Of a stretch of DNA of 64,000 nucleotides, positions 56,729 through 64,000 are shown in pieces (positions within the stretch are counted from its first letter, which is position 1; every line of letters starts with the position of its first letter). The stretch is from Cereibacter azotoformans (GTDB lineage Bacteria > Pseudomonadota > Alphaproteobacteria > Rhodobacterales > Rhodobacteraceae): assembly GCA_017599285.1 (NCBI GenBank), contig JAGFXX010000001.1, positions 620,001 through 684,000 on the forward strand, read 5' to 3'. Under the pieces are notes generated by a model. It worked only from the letters and a program-made list of their open reading frames with translations, did no database searches and was not told the DNA's origin. The translations under genes were made by a program, and so were the position numbers.

Positions 56729-58790
56729 GAAGATCGGGCCGCATCACCTGGAGCGCAAGGCCATCCTCTATGTGCGGCAGTCCTCGGCCCATCAGGTTCT
56801 GCACAACCGCGAGAGCAGCACCCTGCAATATGCGATGCGCGACCGGCTGGTGGCGTTCGGCTGGAGTTCCATCGAGACCATCGACGAGGATCTCGGCCGC
56901 TCGGCCGCGGGCGGTGTCGCGCGGGCCGGCTTCGACCGGATGGTGGCCGAGGTCTGCTTGGGCAAGGTCGGTGCGGTCGCGGCGCGCGAGGTGTCGCGCT
57001 TCGCCCGCAACAGCCGCGACTGGCAGCAGCTGATCGAGATGTGCCGCGTGGTCGACACCGTGCTCGTCGACCAGGAGACGGTCTATGCTCCGCGCCAGGG
57101 CAACGACCGCCTGCTTCTCGGCCTGAAGGGCAGCCTCAACGAGTACGAACTCGATCTGCTGCGACAGCGCTCGCTCTCGGCGCGGTACGAGAAGGCCCGC
57201 CGCGGCGAGCTGATCGTCGCCGCCCCGGTCGGCTTCGTGAAGGCCGGCGACCGGCTGGAGAAGGATCCCGATCGTCGCGTGCAGGAGGCCATCAGCCTCG
57301 TCTTCGACAAAGTGGCGGAACTCGGCAGCGCCCGGCAGGCTCTGCTCTGGTTTCTCGAACATAGTCTGGAGTTGCCGGCCAGGCGCGCCAACGGCGACGT
57401 CTTCTGGCGCAGGCCGACCTACGCCTCCATCCACCGGATGATAGCTAACCCGGCCTACGGCGGCGCCTACGCCTATGGCAAAACCCGCGTGGCGCCGAGG
57501 CACGGTGCCGCCATCGCGCGCTCCGGCAGCCGCCGCAAGCCGCGCGGCGACTGGCTTGCGCTGAAGCCCGGTGCGCATGAAGGTTATGTCGGTTGGGAGC
57601 GGGCAGAGGCGATCCGCACGATGGTCAGCGACAACATCCCCGCAAGCCGTCACCATGGCGCGCCCAAGCACGGCGATGCCCTCCTCGCGGGCCTGTTGCG
57701 CTGCCGGCGCTGCGGTCGCAAGCTGACGATCCGCTACACCGGAGCCAGGCACGACATCCCGCGCTATTCCTGCTGGCGCGGGCTGCTCGACAACGGCGAG
57801 CCACGCTGCATCGCCTTCGGCGGCCTGCGAGTCGACGATGCCATCGAGGAAGCCCTGCTGCAGGTAGTCGAACCCGGCGCCATCGCTGCCGCCGCCGAGG
57901 CAGAGGCGCAGGCTGCCGACCGATGCGACCAGGTTCGCGAAGCTCTTCTGCGCGATCTCGAAGCGGCCCGCTATCATGCCGATCGGGCGTTCCGGCAGTA
58001 CGATGCCGCCGATCCAGCGAACCGGCTGGTGGCGGCGGAACTGGAGACGCGCTGGAACCGCGCCCTGAAGCAGGCGGCCGACGTCGAGGCCAGAATCGCG
58101 ATGCATGATGACACAGCGCCCGGACCTTCCTCGCTGGCGGTGCTCGACGCCACCAGGCTGGCCGGGAACCTTCGAGCGATATGGGCCGCCCCCACAACGG
58201 ATGCACGGCTGAAGAAGCGTATCGTCCGTGCCGTCATTCATGAAGTGGTTGCCGACGTTGATAACGGCGCGTCCGAGATCGTCCTGCTGATCCATTGGAT
58301 CGGCGGCGCGCACACGGAGCTTCGATTGCCGAAGCGGCGGCGGGGACAGCGCAACAGCACCGCCCCCGAGATCATCGTCGCGGTGCGCCACCTAGCGCTC
58401 ATCGCCTCCGATGATCTGATTGCCAGCATCCTCAATCGAAACGGTCTGCTGACCGGCCATGGCAATCGCTGGACGCGTGAGCGCGTCACCGCATTGCGCT
58501 CGCATCACAGGATCCCGGTGTTCCGCCTGGCCCCTGACGGCATCGAGCCGTGGCTCAACCTGACCGACGCAGCGCGCTTGCTCGGTGTATCGCCGAAGAC
58601 CCTGAGGATTGCGGCCGAAGCCGGAGTGGTAGAGGGGAACCACCCCCTGTCCGACGGCCCGTGGCTCTTCCGGCGGTCCGAACTCGCCACACCACAGGCA
58701 CAGCAAGTCGCGGAGCAAGCCAAGCGGAAGGCAAAACACCCCGCAGGACCGCATCATGACCAGAAAAACCTATTCCCCTCAACGACATAG
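56718..58790 (+). CDS. Large serine recombinase with C-terminal MerR-like HTH
   Basis: 690 residues, uninterrupted. The N-terminal resolvase domain has Y18-x-R-x-S22 in [14 protein letters not shown] (Ser22 the probable nucleophile), [18 protein letters not shown] and [21 protein letters not shown] Recombinase domain follows ([40 protein letters not shown]). A zinc ribbon lies at about 325-370 ([17 protein letters not shown], then RYSCWRG and PRCIAF). A long helical/coiled-coil region comes next, and finally a MerR-like helix-turn-helix at about 612-660 ([20 protein letters not shown]). The last is unusual for this family. AAGGAGG precedes the ATG. It cuts and rejoins DNA via a phosphoserine. 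Confidence 0.85.
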   Translation: MMHEKIGPHHLERKAILYVRQSSAHQVLHNRESSTLQYAMRDRLVAFGWSSIETIDEDLGRSAAGGVARAGFDRMVAEVCLGKVGAVAAREVSRFARNSRDWQQLIEMCRVVDTVLVDQETVYAPRQGNDRLLLGLKGSLNEYELDLLRQRSLSARYEKARRGELIVAAPVGFVKAGDRLEKDPDRRVQEAISLVFDKVAELGSARQALLWFLEHSLELPARRANGDVFWRRPTYASIHRMIANPAYGGAYAYGKTRVAPRHGAAIARSGSRRKPRGDWLALKPGAHEGYVGWERAEAIRTMVSDNIPASRHHGAPKHGDALLAGLLRCRRCGRKLTIRYTGARHDIPRYSCWRGLLDNGEPRCIAFGGLRVDDAIEEALLQVVEPGAIAAAAEAEAQAADRCDQVREALLRDLEAARYHADRAFRQYDAADPANRLVAAELETRWNRALKQAADVEARIAMHDDTAPGPSSLAVLDATRLAGNLRAIWAAPTTDARLKKRIVRAVIHEVVADVDNGASEIVLLIHWIGGAHTELRLPKRRRGQRNSTAPEIIVAVRHLALIASDDLIASILNRNGLLTGHGNRWTRERVTALRSHHRIPVFRLAPDGIEPWLNLTDAARLLGVSPKTLRIAAEAGVVEGNHPLSDGPWLFRRSELATPQAQQVAEQAKRKAKHPAGPHHDQKNLFPSTT

Positions 58791-58801
58791 AGAGATGGGT
58801 G

Positions 58802-59666
58802 TTATGCAACAGCGTTGTAATGCTGGCGCCAGGACCCGATCACGATCCGGGCTTCGGCGAGGCTGTAGAAGATCTCTCCGTTCAACAGCTCGTCTCGGAG
58901 CTTCGAGTTGAAGCTCTCGCAGTAGCCGTTCTCCCAGGGGCTGCCGGGCTCGATGAAGGCGCATCGGGCGCCGACCGCGGCGATCCAGGTTCTGACCGCA
59001 GTCGCGATGAACTCCGGCCCGTTGTCGGACCGTATGTGGCCGGGCACACCGCGGAGGATGGCCGCGGCCAGCGCCACCTCACTCGCCATCGGCCTCGAAC
59101 CGATGGCGCCGCGATGGCTCGTTCTTCGAACGCCAGGGCATGTTGTTCGGCGGCAGCATCTTCGTAAGAACCGCCGCCTTTCGTTCCGGTGAGTAAGCCA
59201 AACCCCTCGTCCTGTCCCGCCCGCCTCAGGATACACTTCCAGATCCAGAACCGGTCACAACTACCCTGACGGAGGGGGGTCCGGCTTTCGACGAAGTCGT
59301 AAGACCAGACGTGGTTGGGGCGCTCGGGCCGCAGGCGGATGCACGATCCGTCGTTGAGCCACAGGCGCCCCTTCTTCGGCTGCTTTTGCGGGACCTTCAG
59401 CCCTTCGCGCCGCCAGATCCGCTCGACCCGCTTCACGTTCACCTCCAGCCCGCTTCGCGAAGCAGGGCCGTGATCCGGCGATAGCCGTAGCGGCCGTACT
59501 GGCTGGCCAGCGCGACGATGTCGGCCGTCAGCGCCTCTTCGTCGGGCCGGCCCTGTGGCACCTTCCGCTGCGTCGAGCGATGCTGCCCCAGCACGCGGCA
59601 GGCGACCCGTTCGGACACGCCGAGCTTCTGGCGGACGTGATCGATGCAGGCCCGCCGGCGGGCGGG
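58802..59666 (-). pseudogene. IS3-family orfB, degraded (host of the nested IS21)
   Basis: Read leftwards from the IS21 insertion at 59667: ARRRACIDHVRQKLGVSERV, LGQHRSTQRKVPQGRPDEEA and YGRYGYRRITALLREAGW. A one-base loss near 59441 follows; then VKRVERIWRREGLKVPQKQP and ERPNHVWSYDFVESRT. An unrelated block (about 59100-59270) comes next, then ILRGVPGHIRSDNGPEFIAT, FIEPGSPWENGYCESFNSKL and SWRQHYNAVA with a stop at 58802. The catalytic region around the first Asp is disrupted and the C-terminus cut. Its orfA is at 62328 on the far side of the IS21. Confidence 0.87.
59128..59214 (-). pseudogene. Orphan orfA scrap inside the IS3 orfB pseudogene
   Basis: Minus-strand codons read GLAYSPERKAAVLTKMLPPN then NMPW, the start of an IS2/IS3-type orfA (typical SPERKAAVLAKLLPP...). 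About 25 codons, no further homology. It is foreign to the surrounding orfB. Confidence 0.55.
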
Positions 59667-59854
59667 TGATGAGCGACAACCAAGTTGGCCGAAACCGTCA
59701 GGCAAGTTGGTCGCTGGGTTCAGCCGGAGGACGGGCGTAGCCCGTCCCGGAGGCTGAACCCAGCGGCTGGCCCTCGTTTCGGGGGAGAAGGGTAGGTGCT
59801 GGCCGCTGCGGGCCGGTAGGGTCGAGGTCTCTGCTACCAAACGGAGATCCGACC

Positions 59855-61387
59855 GTGCCGGGCAAACCCGTCACCGACCAGCAAGTGAGAGTCTACATGA
59901 CCGACCGTCTCCAGCACAGCCAGCGTGTCGCCGCCGCCCGCGCCGGCTTCAGCGAACGCACCGCCCGCCGCATCGATGCCGATCCGCGCCTTCCATCGCA
60001 ACGTCCGGCCCCCCGGGGCCGCACCGTGCCCGACCCGCTCGAGGCGGTGTGGGAACCGGTGCTGCTGCCGATCCTCGCGCGTGATCCAGCCGTTCAGGCC
60101 GTCACCCTGTTGCGGCACCTTCAGACGAGCGATCCGGAGGCCTTCCCCGACGACCGCGTGCGCCGGACGCTCGAGCGGCGCGTCCGCGACTGGCGTGCCC
60201 TGAACGGACCCGAGCGCGACGTGATCTTCCGCCAGACGCCGGAACCCGGCCGGATGGCGCTGTCGGACTTCACCGATGCGAACGAACTCTGCGTGACGAT
60301 CGCGGGGCAGCCGCTTGAGCAGCGCCTCTACCACTTCGTCCTGGCCTACAGCGGCTGGGAACATGCCGCCGTGGTGCTGGGCGGCGAGAGCTTCCCGGCG
60401 CTGGCCGAGAACCTCCAGAACGCGCTCTGGACCCTTGGCGGAGTGCCTGGCGAGCATCGCACCGACAGCCTGTCCGCAGCTTATCGGAACCTCGATGCCG
60501 AGGCCGCGGCGGACGTCACCAAGCGCTATGACGCCTTCTGCGCCCACTACGGCATGCTCGCCAGCCGCAACAATCCGGGCGAGGCGCACGAGAATGGATC
60601 TGTCGAGGCCCACAACAACCACCTGAAGGTCGCCCTTGATCAGGCCCTGATCCTGCGCGGCTCCCGCGACTTCGCCGATCTCGCCAGCTGGCGCCGCTTC
60701 GTCGATGAACTGGTTGCTCGACGCAACCGCCGGCGCGAGTCCGCGGTGCGCATTGAGATGGCGGCGCTCAGGCCGCTGCCGGCCCGGCGCACCACCGACT
60801 TCACCGAGGTGGTCGCGCGGGTCACGAAGACCGGGGGCTTCCTGGTCCACCAGGTCTTCTACTCGGCGCCCTCCCAACTGATCGGCAAGCGGTCGAACCG
60901 GAGGTTCGCCTCCGGCGAAACGGGTCCATGTCTACGACGACCGGATCGAGGCCTTTCTCGGAGCGACCCCTGTCGTCACGCACCCCGCCGTCGCGGCCGC
61001 GATGACGGCACCCGCGTCCACTGCGTCAACTATCGCCATGTCATCCACGCCCTGCGCCGCAAGCCGCAGGCGCTGGCCGGTTCCGTTTACCGCGACGGCC
61101 TGTTCCCGCGATCGGAATACGCCGAGGCCTGGGTCGCGTTGTCCGCCGCCTTGCCGCGTCGCGACGCCTGCCGTCGCATGGTCGATCTGCTGTGGCTCGC
61201 CCATGAGGAGGGCTGTGAGGCTGAACTGGCCGCGCTGATTGCCCAGACCCTCGGTCATGGCGAATTGCCCGAAGCCCATGCGCTAAGGAGTAAGCTGGAG
61301 CCGCGCCGGCGCGAGCTGCCCGACGACACGCCCGTCAACCTCACCGATCTCGCCCGCTTCGACGAACTGCTGGAGGCGCGCGCATGA
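59855..61387 (+). CDS. istA: IS21 transposase IstA with an internal out-of-frame patch
   Basis: 510 codons, open throughout. N-terminal helix-turn-helix: DQQVRVYMTDRLQHSQRVAA, ARAGFSERTARRIDADP. The DDE integrase core: MALSDFTDANELCVTI (Asp), HRTDSLSAAYRNL (Asp), NNPGEAHENGSVEAHNNHLK (Glu). The C-terminal domain is present. Between about 60872 and 60990 a 28-bp extra segment with a CCGGAGG-TTCG-CCTCCGG hairpin shifts the frame. The expected VHVYDDRIEAFLGATPVVTH is then out of frame until a single-base change restores it. About 30 residues are thus scrambled; activity is doubtful. The stop overlaps istB (ATGA). Confidence 0.8.
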   Translation: MPGKPVTDQQVRVYMTDRLQHSQRVAAARAGFSERTARRIDADPRLPSQRPAPRGRTVPDPLEAVWEPVLLPILARDPAVQAVTLLRHLQTSDPEAFPDDRVRRTLERRVRDWRALNGPERDVIFRQTPEPGRMALSDFTDANELCVTIAGQPLEQRLYHFVLAYSGWEHAAVVLGGESFPALAENLQNALWTLGGVPGEHRTDSLSAAYRNLDAEAAADVTKRYDAFCAHYGMLASRNNPGEAHENGSVEAHNNHLKVALDQALILRGSRDFADLASWRRFVDELVARRNRRRESAVRIEMAALRPLPARRTTDFTEVVARVTKTGGFLVHQVFYSAPSQLIGKRSNRRFASGETGPCLRRPDRGLSRSDPCRHAPRRRGRDDGTRVHCVNYRHVIHALRRKPQALAGSVYRDGLFPRSEYAEAWVALSAALPRRDACRRMVDLLWLAHEEGCEAELAALIAQTLGHGELPEAHALRSKLEPRRRELPDDTPVNLTDLARFDELLEARA

Positions 61388-62247
61388 CCGCCGCTGCCCC
61401 GCGCCCCGTCGATGTGCATGCGTTGCCCGCCATGCTCACGGCTCTCCGCCTGCCCAGCATCCAGCGCCACTGGACGATGCTCGCAGACCGCGCCGACGCC
61501 GAGGGCTGGCCCGCGTCGCGCTTCCTCGCAGCTTTGGCCGAGGTCGAGCTCGCCGATCGCGATGCCCGCCGCATCCAGCGCCATCTGCAGCAGTCCGAAC
61601 TCCCCGGCGGCAAGACGCTGGCAACGCTCGACTTCAAGGCACTGCCCGGCGTGACCCGGGCCCGCATCGAGGCGCTGGCCGCCGGGGATTGGGTTGAGAC
61701 CGGCGCCAATCTCATCGCCATCGGCAACTCGGGCGCCGGCAAGAGCCACGTTCTCTGTGCCATCGGCCATGCTCTCGTCGAGGCCGGCAAGCGCGTCCTC
61801 TACACCCCCACCACCGACATCGTGCAGAGGCTGCAGGCCGCCCGCCGCGATCTGGTCCTCGAGGCCGCACTCGCGAAGCTCGACAAGTTCGACCTGATCA
61901 TTCTCGACGACATCACCTACGCCCAGAAGGACCAGGCCGAGAGCTCGGTGCTCTTCGAGCTCATCGCCCGGCGCTACGAGACGCGAAGCCTCGCCATCGC
62001 CGCCAACCAGCCGTTCAGCGCCTGGAACCGCGTCTTCCCCGATCAGGCCATGACCGTCGCCGCCATCGACCGGCTGGTTCACCACGCCACCATCCTCGAG
62101 ATGAACGGCGAGAGCTTCCGCCGCCGCGCCGCCGCACGACGCCGATCCTCCGAGCCTGTCGCTGCGCCGACAGCCTCCAGCGACAACATCGGCGTCGAAG
62201 CCACCGACAACATCAACGACAAGCTTAGGGAGATCAGCGCCGAGTAA
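61384..62247 (+). CDS. istB: IS21 helper ATPase IstB
   Basis: 287 residues. Walker A is GNSGAGKSH at about 114-122 and Walker B LIILDDITYAQKDQAESS, then FELIARRYETRSLAIAANQP (sensor I) and the C-terminal VAAIDRLVHHATILEMNGES. N-terminal helical domain: LRLPSIQRHWTMLADRADAE. IstB is the AAA+ regulator that chooses target DNA for IstA. The C-terminal Ser/Ala-rich tail is longer than in many relatives. The start codon overlaps the istA stop. Confidence 0.9.
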   Translation: MTAAAPRPVDVHALPAMLTALRLPSIQRHWTMLADRADAEGWPASRFLAALAEVELADRDARRIQRHLQQSELPGGKTLATLDFKALPGVTRARIEALAAGDWVETGANLIAIGNSGAGKSHVLCAIGHALVEAGKRVLYTPTTDIVQRLQAARRDLVLEAALAKLDKFDLIILDDITYAQKDQAESSVLFELIARRYETRSLAIAANQPFSAWNRVFPDQAMTVAAIDRLVHHATILEMNGESFRRRAAARRRSSEPVAAPTASSDNIGVEATDNINDKLREISAE

Positions 62248-62327
62248 CACCAACGACCGCAGCGGTCAAAACCGGCCATCCTGGTTGTCGGTCACGGCCA
62301 AGAAGGTTGACGCTCTACAGGCGGGGC

Positions 62328-62624
62328 TCAATAGTTTCGCTGACGCGGACCTTCGGTTCCCGAGGCGGCCTCCTTCAGGATCAGCTTCTCGAGTGTCAGA
62401 TCCGAAACAGCCTTCCGCAGCCGCTCGTTCTCCTTCTCCAGCTCCAGCCGCTTCACCTGATCAGTCTTCAGGCCGCCAAACTCCTTGCGCCAGCGGTAGT
62501 AGGTGAACTGGGTTACGCCGATCGACCGAACCGCCTCGGCCACCGAGCGGCCTTGCGACACCAACACGTCGACCTGCCGAAGCTTGGCGACGATCTCCTC
62601 CGGTCTATGCTTCTTCTGTCCCAT
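62328..62624 (-). CDS. IS3-family orfA (separated from its orfB by the IS21)
   Basis: 98 residues starting MGQKKHRPEEIVAKLRQVDV. The helix-turn-helix is at about 20-55 (GRSVAEAVRSIGVTQFTYYR) and the C-terminal leucine zipper is KTDQVKRLELEKENERLRKA then LTLEKLILKEAA, as in IS3 OrfA proteins. GGAGGACGCAGGA supports the start at 62624. Intact itself, but its orfB partner starts 2.65 kb away beyond the IS21 insertion and is broken, so no OrfAB transposase can be made. Confidence 0.85.
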   Translation of the reverse strand: MGQKKHRPEEIVAKLRQVDVLVSQGRSVAEAVRSIGVTQFTYYRWRKEFGGLKTDQVKRLELEKENERLRKAVSDLTLEKLILKEAASGTEGPRQRNY

Positions 62625-62639
62625 TCCTGCGTCCTCCAT

Positions 62640-62751
62640 CGGGCCCGAAAGCCTACCTCAGGGAGGACCACTTTTCTGGGGGCAGACCAGCCTTTGTGGC
62701 TACACCAGCCCAAGTCAGGAGGCAGCCTTTAGGAGCCCGCCCCGAGCCACC
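62640..62751. mobile_element. Probable outer end of the IS3 element upstream of orfA
   Basis: Leader of orfA. Read on the minus strand it includes TGGTCTGCCCCCAGAAAAG (ending near 62670-62690), which looks like a terminal inverted repeat. The opposite end of the element has been lost at 58802, so the repeat cannot be paired. Confidence 0.45.
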
Positions 62752-62757
62752 CTAACT

Positions 62758-62795
62758 CACCGTGTGCGGCACCGTGTGGCGGCACCGTGTGTGGG
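62758..62795 (+). repeat. Three short tandem repeats next to tRNA-Ser
   Basis: CACCGTGTGCGG, CACCGTGTGGCGG and CACCGTGTGTGGG follow each other directly. They lie about 57 bp from the 3' end of tRNA-Ser. Too short and few for a CRISPR. Confidence 0.6.
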
Positions 62796-62851
62796 CAAGA
62801 CTCTCCTGCCCGCCGTAAGTATCTGATTTGCTAGTACTACCTCGCGTGAGG

Positions 62852-62941
62852 TGGCGGAGCGAGAGGGATTCGAACCCTCGAGACGGTTCCCCGCCTACAC
62901 ACTTTCCAGGCGTGCGCCTTCGACCACTCGGCCACCGCTCC
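62852..62941 (-). tRNA. tRNA-Ser (GGA)
   Basis: 90-nt class II tRNA with long variable arm. Acceptor GGAGCG pairs with CGCTCC; the 3' end has discriminator G and encoded CCA. The anticodon stem CACGC/GTGTG encloses CTGGAAA with anticodon GGA. The variable arm contains GCGGGGAACC and the T-arm GAGGGTTCGAATCCCTC. Complete and apparently functional, though flanked on both sides by IS remnants. Confidence 0.93.
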
Positions 62942-63149
62942 ATCTGATTCTTCTTAGCTCGGCTGTTCTGCAAGGGCAAGTTGAACTGATACGTTGGATG
63001 CCCCAACCCGACAGCATCACGCATGCCATGATGTTGCATGGCAACAGCGAAGAGCGCTTACGTGACGAAAAAGACCAGCATGCTCGCTTTCGACTTGGCG
63101 AAGGGCGGCTTTTGGATCTGTACGCCTTGGCTGATCAACCCAGCGGAAT
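62942..63149. other. Short spacer upstream of tRNA-Ser
   Basis: The first ~40 bp before the tRNA (TCTTCTTAGCTCGG region) are AT-richer and probably its promoter. The rest holds no gene I can support. Confidence 0.4.
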
Positions 63150-63316
63150 CTGATGTGGCTGCCCGCTTGCCCGTGTTCATCGAGCAGGTCTACAATTCGA
63201 AGCGACTGCACTCCGCCCTCGGCTACCGAACCTCCGAGGAATTCGAAACACTATTCGCCCGCAAGGCAGCTTAGTTTGAACAGCCCCCGTGGTCCAGCCC
63301 GCGGGGTTCACTCCAA
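63150..63316 (+). mobile_element. IS3-family right-end fragment (right copy of the inverted pair)
   Basis: Plus-strand orfB tail: ESDVAARLPVFIEQVYNSKR then LHSALGYRTSEEFETLFARK, stop at 63272. The terminal segment up to GGGGTTCACTCCA at about 63316 follows. Over about 130 bp it matches the minus-strand copy at 56055-56187 with only a handful of differences. Confidence 0.85.
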
Positions 63317-63710
63317 GGTCATTTCACAATTCGAGGTCTTCGCGGCGGGCGAGCTTGGCCGCCGCCGGACCTGGTTAGACGCGGAGAAGATCCGCATCGT
63401 CGAAGAGAGCTATCTCGGTCACCGGCAGGGCTCGGTGGTCGCACGCCGGCACGGGATCTCGCGCGCGCTGCTGACGCAATGGCGGCGCGCCTGGCACAAG
63501 GGGCTGCTGGACGGCGGACGCCCGGTTTTCACGCCGGTGGAGATCGGCCCAGATCTTCGTGACCGACAGCGGGAGGCACCGGCCATGCAAGGAGCGGATG
63601 CCCACGCGCGGATCGAAATCACGCTGGCGAACGGCCGACGCCCCGCCGTGTCGGCAGACATCGAGGCGGTGGCGCTGACGCGCCTCGTGCAGGTGCTCGA
63701 ACGCGCATGA
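63317..63710 (+). pseudogene. tnpA: IS66-family tnpA (orf1), start lost
   Basis: Frame enters from the IS3 end: KVISQFEVFAAGELGRRRTW, DAEKIRIVEESYLGHRQGSV, VARRHGISRALLTQWRRAWH, later ARIEITLANGRRPAVSADIE and ALTRLVQVLERA. This is the IS66 TnpA helix-turn-helix protein (about 130 codons). Only the first few codons are replaced. The stop overlaps the tnpB ATG (ATGA at 63707), as in intact IS66 elements. Confidence 0.82.
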
Positions 63711-63760
63711 TCGCCTTTCCAGCGGGAACGCGGGTCTGGATCGCAGGCGGGGTTGGGTAA
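63707..63760 (+). pseudogene. tnpB: IS66-family tnpB (orf2), truncated after 17 codons
   Basis: Reads MIAFPAGTRVWIAGGVG then stop. The first 16 residues match the conserved start of IS66 TnpB; a full protein has about 115 residues. Cut by the IS3 end that starts at about 63755. Confidence 0.8.
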
Positions 63761-64000
63761 TCCTCCCGGTTTTAGCGGGATCCGGCCGTAGAATTCACGC
63801 GGCCATCTTCAGCTTCATGGCAGGTGTGACCCCGCCGATGCCCATGTTGGGGCGTTCGTTGTTGTAGTTCCAGAGCCATTCGGTGGCGATCTGCTGCACT
63901 TCCTCGATGGTTTCAAAGATGTAGAGGTCCAGCCATTCATGCCGGACCGTCCGGTTGTAGCGCTCGACGTAAGCGTTCTGCTGCGGCTTGCCGGGCTGGA
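63761..64000 (-). mobile_element. IS3-family element entering from the right edge (orfB C-terminus)
   Basis: The minus-strand frame from the window edge to the stop at 63795 reads QPGKPQQNAYVERYNRTVRH, EWLDLYIFETIEEVQQIATE, then WNYNNERPNMGIGGVTPAMK with LKMAA. This is the end of an IS3 orfB (DDE Glu in YVERYN). The terminal sequence left of the stop includes TGGGTAATCCTCCCGG at about 63754. It is a third IS3 lineage, distinct from the other remnants; about 68 codons are visible. Confidence 0.85.

Larger units (their letters stand above)
59667..62319 (+). mobile_element. Near-complete IS21-family element (2653 bp) nested in an IS3 element
   Basis: The left end TGATGAGCGACAACCAAG and the right end (read inward) TGTAGAGCGTCAACCTTC agree at about 19 of 25 positions. 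Internal copies of the CGACAACCA/GGCCGG end repeats occur near both sides, as in IS21 elements. The flanks both read GGCGGG (59661-59666 and 62320-62325), a 6-bp target duplication. Removing the element rejoins IS3 orfA and orfB. It encodes istA and istB on the plus strand. Confidence 0.82.

Noticed and set aside
62758..62795. Possible CRISPR array next to tRNA-Ser
   Set aside because: Only three 12-13 bp units without spacers; no cas gene in the window.
62852..62941. Duplicate of the tRNA-Ser 3' end as an attachment site
   Set aside because: I found no second copy of the T-arm/acceptor sequence elsewhere in the window by eye.

Overview
The window is high-GC alphaproteobacterial DNA. It very probably comes from the Rhodobacter/Cereibacter sphaeroides group. 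The main reasons are a 407-residue 5-aminolevulinate synthase (hemA) preceded by a perfect FNR-type site, uvrA preceded by an alphaproteobacterial SOS box (GTTC-N7-GTTC), a ccmI/cycH-type cytochrome c assembly gene, a bactofilin/M23 pair, and a recurrent intergenic hairpin plus GGGATATTTGG motif. The species assignment is from recall of HemA and gene style, not from a database search.

Positions 1-50.5 kb are ordinary, densely packed chromosome. In order: the end of an nnrU-like gene; a DUF1289 - ruvX - ccmI operon (minus strand, overlapping start/stop codons); a heterotetrameric sarcosine oxidase operon (soxB - small membrane protein - soxD - soxA - soxG); a surface acyltransferase; sodB; a LOG-family gene; a LysM protein; an Atm1-type ABC exporter; guaA; two identical tRNA-Asp genes; a GNAT - M20 dipeptidase pair; hemA with its FNR site; a RodZ-like gene; ispG; a DsbA/ScsC-like oxidoreductase; an aminotransferase; an amidase - PBP1A - prfB run; a DUF2189 membrane protein; the M23 peptidase - bactofilin operon; bcp; an AsmA/YhdP-like giant; queA; two MFS transporters; DUF924; lpdA; uvrA; and a Crp/Fnr regulator near a DUF2892 protein. 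A VPLPA-CTERM protein, a TRIC/UPF0126 channel and an LprI-like secreted protein close this part.

From about 50.55 kb to the right edge the chromosome becomes a graveyard of mobile DNA. It starts with a frameshifted NifX/NifB-like gene. After one intact-looking LprI-like gene come remnants of IS3 (several lineages), IS110, IS21, IS66 and possibly IS256 elements, many with frameshifts or internal stops. Three items stand out. The first is a three-gene unit built around a 690-residue large serine recombinase with a C-terminal MerR-like helix-turn-helix. The second is a nearly complete IS21-type element (59667-62319) nested between orfA and orfB of an IS3 element, with a 6-bp target duplication. 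The third is a tRNA-Ser(GGA) gene embedded between IS fragments. A 7.3-kb segment (56055-63316) is bounded by inverted copies of the same IS3 end.

Genes that clearly act together are: soxBDAG (sarcosine to glycine, formaldehyde-equivalent onto THF, and H2O2); the M23 peptidase with bactofilin, and the amidase with PBP1A (envelope and peptidoglycan); hemA under oxygen control (tetrapyrrole entry); and ruvX with ccmI only by position. I found no CRISPR array, rRNA, prophage structural gene, toxin-antitoxin pair or riboswitch. The best candidate for something little described is the serine-recombinase unit at 56.2-58.8 kb. The intergenic hairpin-motif family is the second.
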